Assembly: GCA_963796485.1 (NCBI GenBank) | Contig: CAWCLV010000001.1 | Coordinates: 186,001-250,000, forward strand | Length of the DNA stretch: 64,000 nucleotides | Origin: CAWCDJ01 sp963796485 | GTDB taxonomy: Bacteria; Acidobacteriota; Terriglobia; Bryobacterales; Bryobacteraceae | Direction of reading: 5' to 3' | Shown here: piece after piece, positions 26,187 to 38,018 of the stretch | Numbering within the stretch: the first letter of the stretch is position 1 | Layout of the letters: each line of letters opens with the position of its first letter | Notes under the pieces: generated by a model | Database searches by the model: none | Told to the model about the DNA's origin: nothing | What the model saw: the letters and a program-made list of their open reading frames with translations, nothing else | Position numbers and translations under genes: made by a program

Positions 26187-27812
26187 TCATTGGGCCAAAC
26201 GGAGAATGGCGGAAGCAATCGTGGCGAATGCGGCGGCCAGGGCGTCCTTGTCGCCTGCCCCAATGTAGAGCCCGGTCGGCTGCGTGGGATCGTAACCGGT
26301 CGCGCTCTTATCGTTGGCGATCCGCCGCAGCAGGGCGTCGTCGGTTCCTTCCGTGCCGGTATAGCCGATCGCGAAAATTTCGATCGACATGTTCTGCATG
26401 TCGCCGGGCCGGTTCGCAAGATCTGCGTCCGTACGAATGCGCTGGGCCGCGCTGTCGGCCGCATTCCACATCGCCAGTCCCCACTGGTAACTGTCCGTCG
26501 GTTTTGCGGCATTGAAATTCGTGCCGGTGTAAATCGATGTCAGCCCCTTGGTCCCGCCGACTATATGGGACGTCTTGTACCCCGAGCCGTTCAACGCATT
26601 CCCGTACTTATCCAATGCCGGTATTTTGGAAAAAGAATTGAAAAGGCTGGAGTTGACGCTACTGTTGGTCTTGGACATTATGCTGGTACACCCGGCGTAC
26701 GGAGTTTGAGGGTTGGGATATTGGGTATCCCCGCCGGCATTCGCCATCCACGACAATGCCGAACCCGAGTCGAGACTAGCCAAGCCATATAGACCATACC
26801 CCTGATTTGTGCCGCTGAACGCCGGTCCGCCGATGACGGCATATCCGAACATCTTCTGTGTCGTATTGTTCTTGGTGATGTCCTTATAGGTGCAGCCCGA
26901 GCTCAGAACGATGTTGTTGGCATTGCTACTGGCCGGGTTATTTGGAAATAGAGTGACGGCGGATGGGACGCCGTCGGTGAATAGCACAATCGAATTAAGC
27001 TTGTCATCGACACCCTTCAGCAAAACGTCTTTCATGTGTGCTTTCTGTAATTCGATGTAAGCAACCGAAAGGGCATCGGCCATACCGGTCCCCCACGCGG
27101 CGTTAATCGCCTTGATCTGGTGCAGGATGTCCGTGCTGCTGCCACTCGCGAAATCTGTGTCCGGTCCTCCCGTCGAAGCCGACGTGGTGGTGGGGTCCCA
27201 CGGCCTGACGGGCGGATAGCCCACCACACCGCTGCCGTCGAACACCACAAGCCCTACCTCGTCCACACCGGAGGTAAAGTCCTGGACGTGAGCCGTGGTG
27301 AAGGACTTCACGTCTCCGATCACCGTGCCGCCGGAGCCGTCCGACTGGTTCATGGAGTTCGAGCGGTCGATCACCCATACGACGCGAGAGTCCTTCCGGG
27401 TGGCGGTCGCCGCCGCCGACACAGTCGCCTTCTTGAACCCGAAGATCTGGGCGAACAGGAGCGGAACGTCGGCGGTGGCGTTGACCTTGATCGTCTTGGT
27501 GGTTCCGAGCGTAACGTCGATGGTCGGCACGATGTTATTCGCGTTCCAGAAGCCGGCGGTGCCGTCCGCGTGGAAATTGGCCTTTAGAAACTCACCCGCG
27601 ATTTCCTTGGGGTCGGCCGGCGTCCCAAGAAGCCGTCCGGCGCCCAGCGCCGCGCCGTCTACCGCGGCCGAAAGTTTGGCCTGCACGATATAAAGCATCG
27701 TGGCATCGATCCCCAGGCCTGCCATAGGGATCAGCATCGTAGGCAGCATGAGGGTAAAGAGGACCATTGCCGAGCCCCGTTTCCCTCGCTTTCGCCAGAA
27801 TGGTATTCGCAT
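26187..27812 (-). CDS. TadG-like VWA-domain pilus/secretion protein
   Basis: 541 residues from the ATG at 27812, preceded by GAGG; a further ATG lies at 27830. A basic leader (MRIPFWRKRGKRG) is followed by one hydrophobic helix (MVLFTLMLPTMLIPMAGLGI), the flp/Tad-type pseudopilin arrangement. A von Willebrand factor A domain begins at VVWVIDRSNSMNQSD (a MIDAS-like D-x-S-x-S) and includes VLFTDGVPSA. It also has many Ser/Asn/Gly-rich stretches, as in surface proteins. TadG proteins anchor type IVb pili or adhesive fibres in the envelope. Last gene of a three-gene minus-strand set; no TadA ATPase or prepilin peptidase is nearby. Confidence 0.82.
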   Translation of the reverse strand: MRIPFWRKRGKRGSAMVLFTLMLPTMLIPMAGLGIDATMLYIVQAKLSAAVDGAALGAGRLLGTPADPKEIAGEFLKANFHADGTAGFWNANNIVPTIDVTLGTTKTIKVNATADVPLLFAQIFGFKKATVSAAATATRKDSRVVWVIDRSNSMNQSDGSGGTVIGDVKSFTTAHVQDFTSGVDEVGLVVFDGSGVVGYPPVRPWDPTTTSASTGGPDTDFASGSSTDILHQIKAINAAWGTGMADALSVAYIELQKAHMKDVLLKGVDDKLNSIVLFTDGVPSAVTLFPNNPASSNANNIVLSSGCTYKDITKNNTTQKMFGYAVIGGPAFSGTNQGYGLYGLASLDSGSALSWMANAGGDTQYPNPQTPYAGCTSIMSKTNSSVNSSLFNSFSKIPALDKYGNALNGSGYKTSHIVGGTKGLTSIYTGTNFNAAKPTDSYQWGLAMWNAADSAAQRIRTDADLANRPGDMQNMSIEIFAIGYTGTEGTDDALLRRIANDKSATGYDPTQPTGLYIGAGDKDALAAAFATIASAILRLAQ

Positions 27813-27835
27813 AGCGCTGTTTCCTCGCATTCGTT

Positions 27836-28504
27836 TCAGAACATCGTGAAGGAGTACATAATCGGATTCGGCGCGTACGGCTTCACCGTGAGCCCGGTGC
27901 TGGCGGCTTCCGCGATGTAAATCACTTCGCGCGAGGGCAGGCCGGAAACTGAGCCGTTCACGTTCGCATACGGGTTGATCCCGGTGAAGGTGGCCACGTC
28001 GTTCGAATTCGTGGTCTGATCCGCCAGGGAGACGTTGCCGTTTGCGTCCAGTGTCACTTTGCCCGAGCCGGATGTTATCGGACTGCCGAAGTTACTGGTC
28101 CGCATCGACGTGTTGCCGACATAAATCCGCTGCGTGAACACCCACTGGCTGTAATTGGTGCAGCCGAGAGGATTGCCGCTCGCATCGACCTTGCCCGCCG
28201 CGGCACAGGTCGCCTTGTCGACATAGGTGACCGTGGATAGAATCACCAGTGCCTTGCTGGTGGTAGCCGAGGTGGTCAGCCCCATGTCTGCGCCGAGCGT
28301 GGTCAGGGTGGTCTGGTTTCCCGTTTGCGCGAAGTTAGCGCCCCGGGCGTACATGTGGCCGGCGTCGCGCGCGAGTTGCACGGTCTGCAGGGCCCGAAGC
28401 ATGTTCAACCCGACGAATACGGTCCCGAGCGTGAGCGGGACCAGCACCACAGCAATTAACGAAAACTCGAGAATGGCGACGCCGCGTGTTTTCTGTTTCT
28501 GCAT
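27836..28504 (-). CDS. TadE-like pseudopilin
   Basis: 222 residues from the ATG at 28504, with GGGAAAGAG upstream. Short basic leader (MQKQKTRG), then the TadE signature hydrophobic helix with a glutamate, VAILEFSLIAVVLVPLTLGT. The remainder is a predicted beta-rich extracellular or periplasmic domain with two cysteines (TCAAAGKV and LGCTNYS) likely to form a disulfide. Pseudopilins of this kind are processed and assembled with Flp pili. A 12-nt gap separates it from the upstream TadE-like gene, and the TadG-like gene starts 23 nt beyond its stop. Confidence 0.8.
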   Translation of the reverse strand: MQKQKTRGVAILEFSLIAVVLVPLTLGTVFVGLNMLRALQTVQLARDAGHMYARGANFAQTGNQTTLTTLGADMGLTTSATTSKALVILSTVTYVDKATCAAAGKVDASGNPLGCTNYSQWVFTQRIYVGNTSMRTSNFGSPITSGSGKVTLDANGNVSLADQTTNSNDVATFTGINPYANVNGSVSGLPSREVIYIAEAASTGLTVKPYAPNPIMYSFTMF

Positions 28505-28515
28505 CTCTTTCCCTT

Positions 28516-29067
28516 CTACGGAGCGGTGCCGATGGGAGGCACGTCGCGGGAGGGTTCGATGAGGTCGGAGGCAACAGCCGTGATCAAGGTTCCCGACGCA
28601 TCTACCCCCTGGCCGGAACCATAGATTCGCGGCACCAGCGCCGCCAGGGTGAACCCCTCCACCGAAACCTGCATGATGTACAGGGGCGTGTTGCCCCAGG
28701 TCTGCGTCGATACGTCCACCGGCGCTGCCGAGGATCCTTCCGGCGGTGGTTGGAAATAGTGAACTTTGATGTGCGCAAGCCCGGACGTGCCCCGGAGAAG
28801 CCCCAGCGACTTCTGCTGAACGATGCCTTTTACAATCGAGGTAAGATCCGATCCGGCCCCCGACGCCTGTGTGCCGGTTATCGTTATGCCCGTGCGGACG
28901 GCGGCTCGCACCGCGTACTCCAGGGTGGACTTCACGAATATGGCCCAGCCCGCATCGAGAAACAGAATGATCATGGCCATCATGGGCAGGAAAACCAGGG
29001 TGAACTCTAGAGTTTCCGCGCCCTTCATCCGTTGTCTTCGGGGTTTGCAACGCCGGCGAATTCGCAT
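28516..29067 (-). CDS. TadE-like pseudopilin
   Basis: 183 residues. Arginine-rich leader (MRIRRRCKPRRQRMKG), then ETLEFTLVFLPMMAMIILFL, the TadE-type hydrophobic helix with a conserved glutamate. A start at the internal ATG 29028 would give MKGAETLEF and is possible. The mature region is beta-rich. First of the three Tad-type genes; the two TadE-like and one TadG-like protein probably form the minor-subunit set of one fibre. The 181 bp upstream (29068-29249) separate it from the divergent GNAT gene. Confidence 0.78.
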   Translation of the reverse strand: MRIRRRCKPRRQRMKGAETLEFTLVFLPMMAMIILFLDAGWAIFVKSTLEYAVRAAVRTGITITGTQASGAGSDLTSIVKGIVQQKSLGLLRGTSGLAHIKVHYFQPPPEGSSAAPVDVSTQTWGNTPLYIMQVSVEGFTLAALVPRIYGSGQGVDASGTLITAVASDLIEPSRDVPPIGTAP

Positions 29068-29249
29068 AAAGCTGGGGCCCGCCTGGGGGCTGTAATCCTC
29101 CGGTGCTCAAGACTGATCAGCGGCCCGTTTTCTTTACGCCGGCACCTACGGAGAATCCCGGTTAACGGTCCTGCTAACCATGGGAGGAACGCACAACCGG
29201 GTGGCAACCTCAGGGACCAGCCTGGAGCTCTCCTGCCATACTGAAGGTA

Positions 29250-30026
29250 GTGACGTTCCAGACCGTGGCCGACAACCTCAGGGAATCGTTCCGTGTGATC
29301 GCGGCGAGCCGCCCGGCGGGAGAGTTGCGGGAACTGCCGGGGATGAGCATTGCATCCGCCGCCGTGACGTTCCAGATGTTCAACGCTTCCTTCATTTCGG
29401 CTCCGGTCTCCATGGAATCCGAACTGTCCCAGCGGATCCTCCTGGCGGCCCTGCATTTTCAATCGCGGGGACAGGAATGGGCCTGCTGGGTCTGCGAGGA
29501 CTGGATGGATCAGCGCACCCGGCGGCGTTCCCGCTCGCTGTTCCAGAGACACGGGCTAAGGCACTCCGTCACGCTGCCCGGTATGGTCGCCGAGCGGATC
29601 CTTTCCCCTGTCAAGAGCTTGCCGAACCTCGAAATCCGGCGCGTCTGCGACTCCGCCACTCGCGAGGCGTTCTGTACCATCGGTTCCCTCTGCTTCCACG
29701 TCCCGCACACCTGGTTTTCCGAGGTGTTCAACAGCGATGCGGTCTGGGACGGGTTTGCCGCTTACGTGGGATACGCAAGCGGCCTGCCGGTATCGACTGC
29801 CGCGGTAGTGATGGGCAGCGGTGCGGCGGGTGTCTATAACGTAGCGACCCTGCCCGGGCATCAGCGCCAGGGCTACGGAGAGGCGGTCATGCGGTTCGCG
29901 CTCGAAGATGCGCGCAAAACGCACGGGGTGGAGGCGACGATTCTGCAATCGACTCCGGCCGGGCTGCACCTTTACGAACGCATGGGGTACCGCGCCATCA
30001 CCTCGGTGGCGGTCTACTGCACCTGA
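29250..30026 (+). CDS. GNAT-family N-acetyltransferase
   Basis: 258 residues from GTG 29250. The C-terminal half is a GNAT fold: acetyl-CoA loop VATLPGHQRQGYGEAVM (Q/R-x-x-G-x-G/A type) and helix MRFALEDARKTHG, ending YERMGYRAI. The N-terminal ~120 residues form a separate helical domain with no recognised motif. Substrate unknown. Its last 13 bp overlap the 3' end of the convergent hutH gene. Confidence 0.83.
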   Translation: MTFQTVADNLRESFRVIAASRPAGELRELPGMSIASAAVTFQMFNASFISAPVSMESELSQRILLAALHFQSRGQEWACWVCEDWMDQRTRRRSRSLFQRHGLRHSVTLPGMVAERILSPVKSLPNLEIRRVCDSATREAFCTIGSLCFHVPHTWFSEVFNSDAVWDGFAAYVGYASGLPVSTAAVVMGSGAAGVYNVATLPGHQRQGYGEAVMRFALEDARKTHGVEATILQSTPAGLHLYERMGYRAITSVAVYCT

Positions 30027-31513
30027 AGATCGCCCGCGGCGACCAGTCTCTCGATGGCCGCCATATCGCGGTAGAAGGGCCTGTCGCCTTCAATAGGAGG
30101 CGAAACGGCGCGAATGCGCCGGCGAATCTCTTCGAGCGCCGGACTCGTACCAAGGGGCGCCAGCAGGTCCAGGGCCCGGCATGCGGCCAAAGCCTCGATC
30201 GCCAGGACATTGCGGGTGTTGCGAACCACCCGCTGGAACTTCACCGCCGAGGTCATCCCCATGCTGACGAAGTCTTCTTTGTTGCCGCTGGTGGTGATGG
30301 ACCCGGTGGAGGCGGGATGCGCCAGCACCCGGTTCTCCGCCACCAGGCTGGCGGCGGTGACCTGCGCCATCATCAGTCCCGATTCCAGGCCGGCATGGCC
30401 CGCCAGGAAGGGCGGCAGTTCCTCGTTCAGCGCCGGGTTCACCAGGCGATCGATGCGCCGTTCGGAGATGCCCGCCAGGGCGGATAGCGCGATCGACAGA
30501 AAATCGAGCTGAAAAGCCAGCGGCTCCCCGTGGAAGTTGCCGCCGGAGAGGATGCCGTCTTCGAAAACCAACGGGTTGTCCGTGGCGGAGTTCAGCTCGA
30601 TCGTGAACACGCGGCGCGCCTCAGCCAAGGTATCCCGCACGGCGCCGTGGACCTGCGGCGCGCACCGTAGCGAATAGGCGTCCTGAACGCGCCGGCAGCC
30701 GACATGCGATTGGCGGATTTCGCTGCCTTCGAGCAGGCGCCGCAGCCGGGCCGCACTCTCCCGCTGACCCGCCTGCGGACGCGCGTCATGAATTCGCGCG
30801 TCGAAAGCCCGCGGGGTGCCGCGAAGCCCGTCGAGCGTCATGGCGCAGATCACGTCGGCGGTGTTCGCCAGCCGTTCGGCGGCTTCCAGTTCCAGGCAGC
30901 CGATGGCAAGCATCGCCTGCGTGCCGTTAATGAGGCTGATCCCTTCCTTGGGCTGCAATGCGATGGGCTCGACCCCTGCTCGCCGCAGGGCCTCCGCACC
31001 CGGGAGCACGGCGCCTTCGAATTCGGCTTCGCCTTCGCCGATCAGCACCAGCGCGATGTGCGCCAGCGGAGCCAGGTCGCCCGAAGCCCCCACGCTGCCC
31101 TGCGAGGGCACTACGGGGGTGACGCCGCCGTTCAGGAAATCGCAAAGCCGCTCCGCGACCAGCGGCCGGATGCCGGAAAACCCCATCGCCAGCACGTTGG
31201 CGCGGATCAGCATCATGGCGCGCACTACTTCTCGCGGCAGCGGTTCGCCGACGCCGGCCGCATGGGAACGGATCACGTTCCGCTGCAACTGATCGAGGTC
31301 GCCGCGCGGGATGCGCACGTCCGCCAGCAGGCCGACTCCGGTATTGACGGCGTAGATCGGATCGTCGCCCGCGGCCATCCGCTCCACCTGGCTCCGCGAT
31401 GCCTCCATCCGCACGGTCGCTTCTCTGGCGATTGCGGTTGCCGACGCGCGCTCCAGGGCGACGGTACAGGTATCGGCAATGGTCAGGGTTCTTCCGTCAA
31501 GGGAAAGGCTCAT
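30014..31513 (-). CDS. hutH: histidine ammonia-lyase
   Basis: 499 residues. Converts L-histidine to urocanate and ammonia, the first step of histidine degradation. The MIO prosthetic group forms from the Ala-Ser-Gly triad in GSVGASGDLAPLAH. Other aromatic amino acid lyase signatures are NTGVGLLADV, NGTQAMLAIG and STGSITTSGNKEDF. It is the last gene of the purQ-purL-purF-hutH run: its ATG overlaps the purF stop by 4 nt. No hutU/I/G was seen nearby, so the rest of the pathway must be elsewhere if the gene is catabolic. It could instead be a phenylalanine or tyrosine lyase of the same family, but the overall fit is to HutH. Confidence 0.9.
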   Translation of the reverse strand: MSLSLDGRTLTIADTCTVALERASATAIAREATVRMEASRSQVERMAAGDDPIYAVNTGVGLLADVRIPRGDLDQLQRNVIRSHAAGVGEPLPREVVRAMMLIRANVLAMGFSGIRPLVAERLCDFLNGGVTPVVPSQGSVGASGDLAPLAHIALVLIGEGEAEFEGAVLPGAEALRRAGVEPIALQPKEGISLINGTQAMLAIGCLELEAAERLANTADVICAMTLDGLRGTPRAFDARIHDARPQAGQRESAARLRRLLEGSEIRQSHVGCRRVQDAYSLRCAPQVHGAVRDTLAEARRVFTIELNSATDNPLVFEDGILSGGNFHGEPLAFQLDFLSIALSALAGISERRIDRLVNPALNEELPPFLAGHAGLESGLMMAQVTAASLVAENRVLAHPASTGSITTSGNKEDFVSMGMTSAVKFQRVVRNTRNVLAIEALAACRALDLLAPLGTSPALEEIRRRIRAVSPPIEGDRPFYRDMAAIERLVAAGDLQVQ

Positions 31514-32920
31514 CCGTGGCGTTTCTGGCGGGCGGCGACCAGTTGCTCGATATTGATCAGCTCGGTCGGATAATCGCCCGTGTAGCAGGCATAGCAGTAC
31601 TCGTGGCGCCGGTCGTCGTCCACGGCCTTCCGCAGCGAGCCGATCGAAAGATAGCCGAGCGAATCGGCCTCCACGAAACGGCGGATCTCTTCGGTGCTGT
31701 GGCTGGAGGCGATGAGTTCAGCCTTGGTGGGCGTGTCCACACCGTAAAAGCACGGCGAGACCGTCGGCGGGCAGGAAATCCGCAGGTGCACCTCGCGCGC
31801 CCCGGCCTGCCGGACCATGCGGACGATCTTCCGGCTGGTGGTGCCCCGTACGATCGAATCGTCCACCAAAATGACGCGCTTCCCCTGCAGCAGGTGGCGC
31901 ACCGGGTTGAGCTTCAGCTTGACTCCGAAATCGCGGATCGCCTGGGAGGGCTCGATGAACGTGCGGCCCACGTAGTGGTTGCGGATCAGCGCCTGGCGGA
32001 ACGGCAGCCCGGACTCGTCCGAATAGCCGATCGCCGCCGCCACTCCGGAATCGGGCACCGGCACGACGAGGTCGGCATCCGCGGGACATTCGCGCGCCAG
32101 GAAGCGGCCAAGCTGCTCGCGCGATTCCTCCACCGAGCGGCCGAACACGATCGAATCCGGCCTCGAAAAATAGACGTGTTCGAAAACGCACTGCGCGCGC
32201 GATTGTGCCGGAGCCCAATGCTCGCGCGTCAGGCCCTCCGGCCCGACCATCACCATTTCGCCGGGATCCACATCGTGCAGGTACACCGCGCCGATCAGGT
32301 CGAAGGCGCAGGTTTCCGACGCGAACACGAAGCACTTGCGGCCGCCGGATACTTCCATTTCGCCGACGGCCAGCGGGCGGAAGCCGTGCGGATCGCGAGC
32401 CACGATGATGCGGTCCTGAGCCAGGAAAACCAACGAGAAAGCGCCTTCCAGTTGCAGCAGGGCGTCGCGCAGGGCGCCGGCCAGGGTGCGCTCCGAGGAG
32501 TGCGCCACCAGGTGCAGGATCACCTCGGTGTCGCTCGATGCCTGGAAGATCGCGCCGCGGCGCTCGAGGTGCGTGCGCAACTCCGCGGCGTTAGTGATGT
32601 TGCCGTTGTGGGCGATCGCCACCCGGCCCTTGTTGCAGGCCACCGAAAACGGCTGCGCGTTGAGCAGTACGGTATCGCCTGCCGTCGAATAACGTGTATG
32701 CCCGATCGCTTTATCGCCGGGGAGGGTGGCCAGCACGTCGCTGGTGAAGATGTCGGCCACGTGCCCCATGGATTTATGAATGTAGATCTCGTCGCCGCCG
32801 GTGGTGCAGATGCCGGCGCTCTCCTGCCCGCGATGCTGCAATGCGTAGAGCCCGAGATACCCCAGCTTGGCCGCTTCCGGATGGCCATAGATGGCGACCA
32901 CCCCGCACTCCTCGTGGAAT

Positions 32921-32931
<11 letters not shown>
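31510..32931 (-). CDS. purF: amidophosphoribosyltransferase
   Basis: 473 residues from the ATG at 32931. First committed step of purine synthesis: PRPP plus glutamine to phosphoribosylamine. The nucleophilic cysteine is C9 (EECGVVAIYG) after a short propeptide; a start 14 codons upstream would give an unusual leader. The PRPP-binding motif VILVDDSIVRGTTS is present. Additional cysteines (CAFDLIG, CYACYTG) fit the [4Fe-4S] class of PurF. The start lies inside the last codons of purL (overlap 32921-32931), and the stop overlaps hutH. Confidence 0.96.
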
Positions 32932-35139
<2,208 letters not shown>

Positions 35140-35143
<4 letters not shown>

Positions 35144-35808
35144 GCGCGCACCGCCGTCCGCAGGACCGATTCGAAAATCGTGAGGCCGTCGCTCGAGCCC
35201 ATCAGTGGCTCGGTGGCGCGCTCCGGATGCGGCATCATCCCCATCACGTTGCGCTCGCGGTTGAGGATGCCCGCGATGTCGCGCAGCGAACCGTTGGGGT
35301 TATCCAGGTAGCGGAAGAGGACGCGGTCCTCGGCTTCCAGTTCGTCGAGCGTGCGGTCGTCGGCGAAGTAGCAGCCTTCGCCATGGGCGATGGGCATACG
35401 CAGGATTTCACTCTTGTGCGCCGCCGAGGTGAACGGCGAGTCGGCGGTTTCCACGCGCAGGTGCACGTCGCGGCAGATGAACTTCAGGCTCCGGTTGCGG
35501 ATAAGGGCGCCTGGCAGCAACCCGCACTCCACCAGGATCTGGAACCCGTTGCAGATTCCCATCACCAGGCCGCCATCCGCCGCAAAGCGCTTCACGGCCT
35601 GCATGACGGGGGAGAATTTCGCGATCGCTCCGCAGCGCAGATAATCGCCGTAAGAAAACCCTCCGGGCAGGATGACGGCATCCGCGCCACCCAAATCGCT
35701 GGAGTCGTGCCAGATGTACTCCGCTTTCTGCCCGAGGTTGTGACTGGTCGCGTAAAACGCGTCGTGGTCACAGTTGCTTCCGGGAAAGACAATGACGCCA
35801 AATTTCAT
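35140..35808 (-). CDS. purQ: phosphoribosylformylglycinamidine synthase subunit PurQ
   Basis: 222 residues, a class I glutamine amidotransferase that supplies ammonia to PurL. Nucleophile cysteine in GICNGFQILVECGLLPGAL and catalytic His/Glu in PIAHGEGCYFADD. First gene of the purine set; no purS upstream. The 165 bp before it contain a GCAGGCG palindrome but no other feature, so the operon promoter is probably within this gap. Confidence 0.95.
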
Positions 35809-35874
35809 GGTAGATGTTTCGGGGGAGCCTAAGAACTATTTTAGCAGGGATAGCTCTATCGCTTCCCCGGTGGT

Positions 35875-35892
35875 GCAGGCGTCCACGCCTGC
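35875..35892. repeat. 18-bp palindrome of the GGCCTCC-type family
   Basis: GCAGGCG-TCCA-CGCCTGC in the purQ/aldo-keto gap. A 7-bp stem with a 4-nt loop. Flanks GGTGGTGCAGG resemble those of the element at 60412 (GGTGGCGCAGG), showing a dispersed family. Confidence 0.65.
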
Positions 35893-35972
35893 CGCCCCCG
35901 GGCTCCAGGCCAGGCTTTTCGGGCGAGGGCGGAAGCCGGAGTTTGACGTCCGGCGCGGTCCCGCAGGAGCGC

Positions 35973-36998
35973 CTAAGTCATGTCGGGCGCAAGCTGCCTG
36001 GTTTCGGGCGATTCGCCGCCGAGCCACTCTGGGTGGTGCGCGGTGGAATCGAAAACCGTCGTCGTCTTGAACAGCTCGTATTGGCCGTCCCGGGCGGCGT
36101 TCTTAGTCCTTGCCAGCAGGGCTGAAACCTGCTGCGCCGACATGGGCTGAAAGGTGCGGGCGGCTTCGAACGCCTGTTCCAGGATCCGCGGACTGTCGAT
36201 CCCGGTGATGACCACCGATGCCGGTAGCGTCATGGCGTAATGCAGGCACTCCAGCGGCTTGATGGCCCCGCTCTTCAGCAGGACGCCGCTCCCCATGCTC
36301 TTCATCCCCAGCACGCCGATGTTCCGCCTCACCAGCTCCGGCAATACCAGGTGCTGGAAACTGCGGTAATGCGCATCCATGGGATTCAGCGGCATTTGCA
36401 CCGTGTCGAACCGGAATGCGTGTTGGGCCGCCACCTGCAGCATGTAGAGGTGAATTCGGGGGTCCTTATGGCCGGTGAAGCCGATATATCGCACCTTGCC
36501 CGCTTTCCTGGCTTCCTCGAACGCCTGCATGGCGCCATCGGGGGCGAAGATGCGGTCCGGGTCTTCGTAGCGGATCACTTCGTGATGCTGTAGCAGATCG
36601 ACGTGGTCGGTCTGGAGCCGCTTCAGGGATTCGTCGATTTGCCGGGCGGCGGCCTGCTTGTTGCGCCCGTCGATCTTGGTCATCAGGAACACCTTCTGCC
36701 GGTAACCGTCGCGCAGCGCCTTGCCCATCCGGATCTCGCTTTGCCCGCCGTTGTAGTCCCATGAGTTGTCCATGAAGGTGATACCGCCGTCGATGGCCGC
36801 GCGGATGATGCGGACCGCCTCGTCGTCCGTCAGCGCCGGCTGGCCGATGTGAAATCCACCCAAGCCCAGGGCGGAAACCTGCTCGCCCGTATGTCCCAGG
36901 GTGCGGCGCGGAACATCGCGGGTTTGCGCATGGAGCACCGAGCCTCCCAAAGCGGAGAGTCCGCCCAGTAATTCGCGCCGGTTCATCGACTTAGCCAT
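35973..36998 (-). CDS. Tat-exported aldo/keto reductase-like protein
   Basis: 341 residues from the ATG at 36998; starts at 37022 and 36986 are also possible. A twin-arginine signal is seen (MNRRELLGGLSALGG), so the protein is probably folded in the cytoplasm and exported. Aldo/keto reductase fold: FMDNSWDYNGGQSE carries the tyrosine position in the DxxxxYG region (WDYNGG), TKIDG the lysine, and LLQHHEVI the histidine. Substrate unknown, commonly sugars or aldehydes. Its neighbour at 37083 is divergent. This family member is typical of Planctomycetes and acidobacteria. Confidence 0.85.
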   Translation of the reverse strand: MAKSMNRRELLGGLSALGGSVLHAQTRDVPRRTLGHTGEQVSALGLGGFHIGQPALTDDEAVRIIRAAIDGGITFMDNSWDYNGGQSEIRMGKALRDGYRQKVFLMTKIDGRNKQAAARQIDESLKRLQTDHVDLLQHHEVIRYEDPDRIFAPDGAMQAFEEARKAGKVRYIGFTGHKDPRIHLYMLQVAAQHAFRFDTVQMPLNPMDAHYRSFQHLVLPELVRRNIGVLGMKSMGSGVLLKSGAIKPLECLHYAMTLPASVVITGIDSPRILEQAFEAARTFQPMSAQQVSALLARTKNAARDGQYELFKTTTVFDSTAHHPEWLGGESPETRQLAPDMT

Positions 36999-37082
36999 AC
37001 CGGAGAGGCTGCACGCCCGCAACCGATGTCGCCAAACGGACGCGGCTCACGATTGTCCGTACCCGGCCGATATGTTTCTTCT

Positions 37083-38018
37083 ATGCTCGCCCTGGCCGGA
37101 ATGCTCCTGGTGTTTGCGGCGGTATTCGGCGGGTACCTCCTGGAGCGAGGCAACCCCTGGGTACTCCTGCAACCGGCCGAGTTGCTGATCATCGGAGGTT
37201 CCGGCATTGGGATCGTGCTGGTGTCCAACCCGCCCTCGGTGATCCGGAAGATGCTCCGTGGAGTAGCCGCCACGATCCGGGCGCCCGGTCCGGACCGCGA
37301 GGCATTTCTCCGCCACCTGCGGATGCTCTATGAGGTCTTCGTGTACTCCCAGCGGGCGCACGGCATGGCCGCGCTCGAGTCTCACGTGGAAGAGCCCGCC
37401 AGGAGCTCGATTTTTGCCAACCACCCGGACTTCCTGGCGAATGCTCCGGTGCGCGACTTCGTTTGCGACACCCTGCGCATGCTCGTGATCGGCGCGAGCG
37501 GGCCGCACGAAATCGACCTCCTCATGGATCTGGACATCGACGTCCAGCGCCGCGGCAATTACGAGCCGGTACGCGCCCTCAGCGCCGTGGCGGACGCATT
37601 GCCGGGGCTGGGAATCGTGGCGGCCGTCCTCGGGGTCGTGATCACGATGCAGGCGATCGGCGGGGCTCCCGAAACCATCGGGGAGAAGGTGGCGGCGGCG
37701 CTGGTCGGGACCTTCCTTGGGATTCTGCTGTGTTACGGGGTGGTTGGGCCCGTCGCCGCCCGGCTGGAAAACCTGAGCGAGGCGCAGACCCAGTTCCTCC
37801 AGGTGCTGCGGATTGCGATCGTCGCTTTTGCGCGCGGCGCTTCGCCGATATTGGCGGTCGAGTACGCCCGGCGGTCGATCCCGGTCGAATTGCGGCCTAC
37901 GTTCCTGGATCTCGAGACCACCATCCGCCGCGATGCCCAGGTACCCGCGGTCCCGCAACCGAATCAGCAGGGCGGAGCCGCCCAGGAAACTCATGAGCCC
38001 AAAGCCGGCGCCGCCTGA
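37083..38018 (+). CDS. motA: MotA-like proton-channel stator subunit
   Basis: 311 residues from the ATG at 37083; an upstream start at 37026 adds a hydrophilic tail. Four hydrophobic helices: near the N-terminus (LAGMLLVFAAVFGGYLL), around residue 35 (LLIIGGSGIGIVLV), and a pair at ~170-235 (LPGLGIVAAVLGVVITMQ and VAAALVGTFLGILLCYG). The large cytoplasmic loop between helices 2 and 3 is typical of MotA. With the MotB-like protein it forms a proton-driven stator. The last 26 nt overlap the motB start. No flagellar genes are near, so it could serve flagella or another proton-driven machine. Confidence 0.85.
   Translation: MLALAGMLLVFAAVFGGYLLERGNPWVLLQPAELLIIGGSGIGIVLVSNPPSVIRKMLRGVAATIRAPGPDREAFLRHLRMLYEVFVYSQRAHGMAALESHVEEPARSSIFANHPDFLANAPVRDFVCDTLRMLVIGASGPHEIDLLMDLDIDVQRRGNYEPVRALSAVADALPGLGIVAAVLGVVITMQAIGGAPETIGEKVAAALVGTFLGILLCYGVVGPVAARLENLSEAQTQFLQVLRIAIVAFARGASPILAVEYARRSIPVELRPTFLDLETTIRRDAQVPAVPQPNQQGGAAQETHEPKAGAA

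Noticed and set aside
35809..35972. Purine riboswitch upstream of purQ
   Set aside because: No conserved purine-aptamer core was recognised in the gap, only a short GC palindrome.
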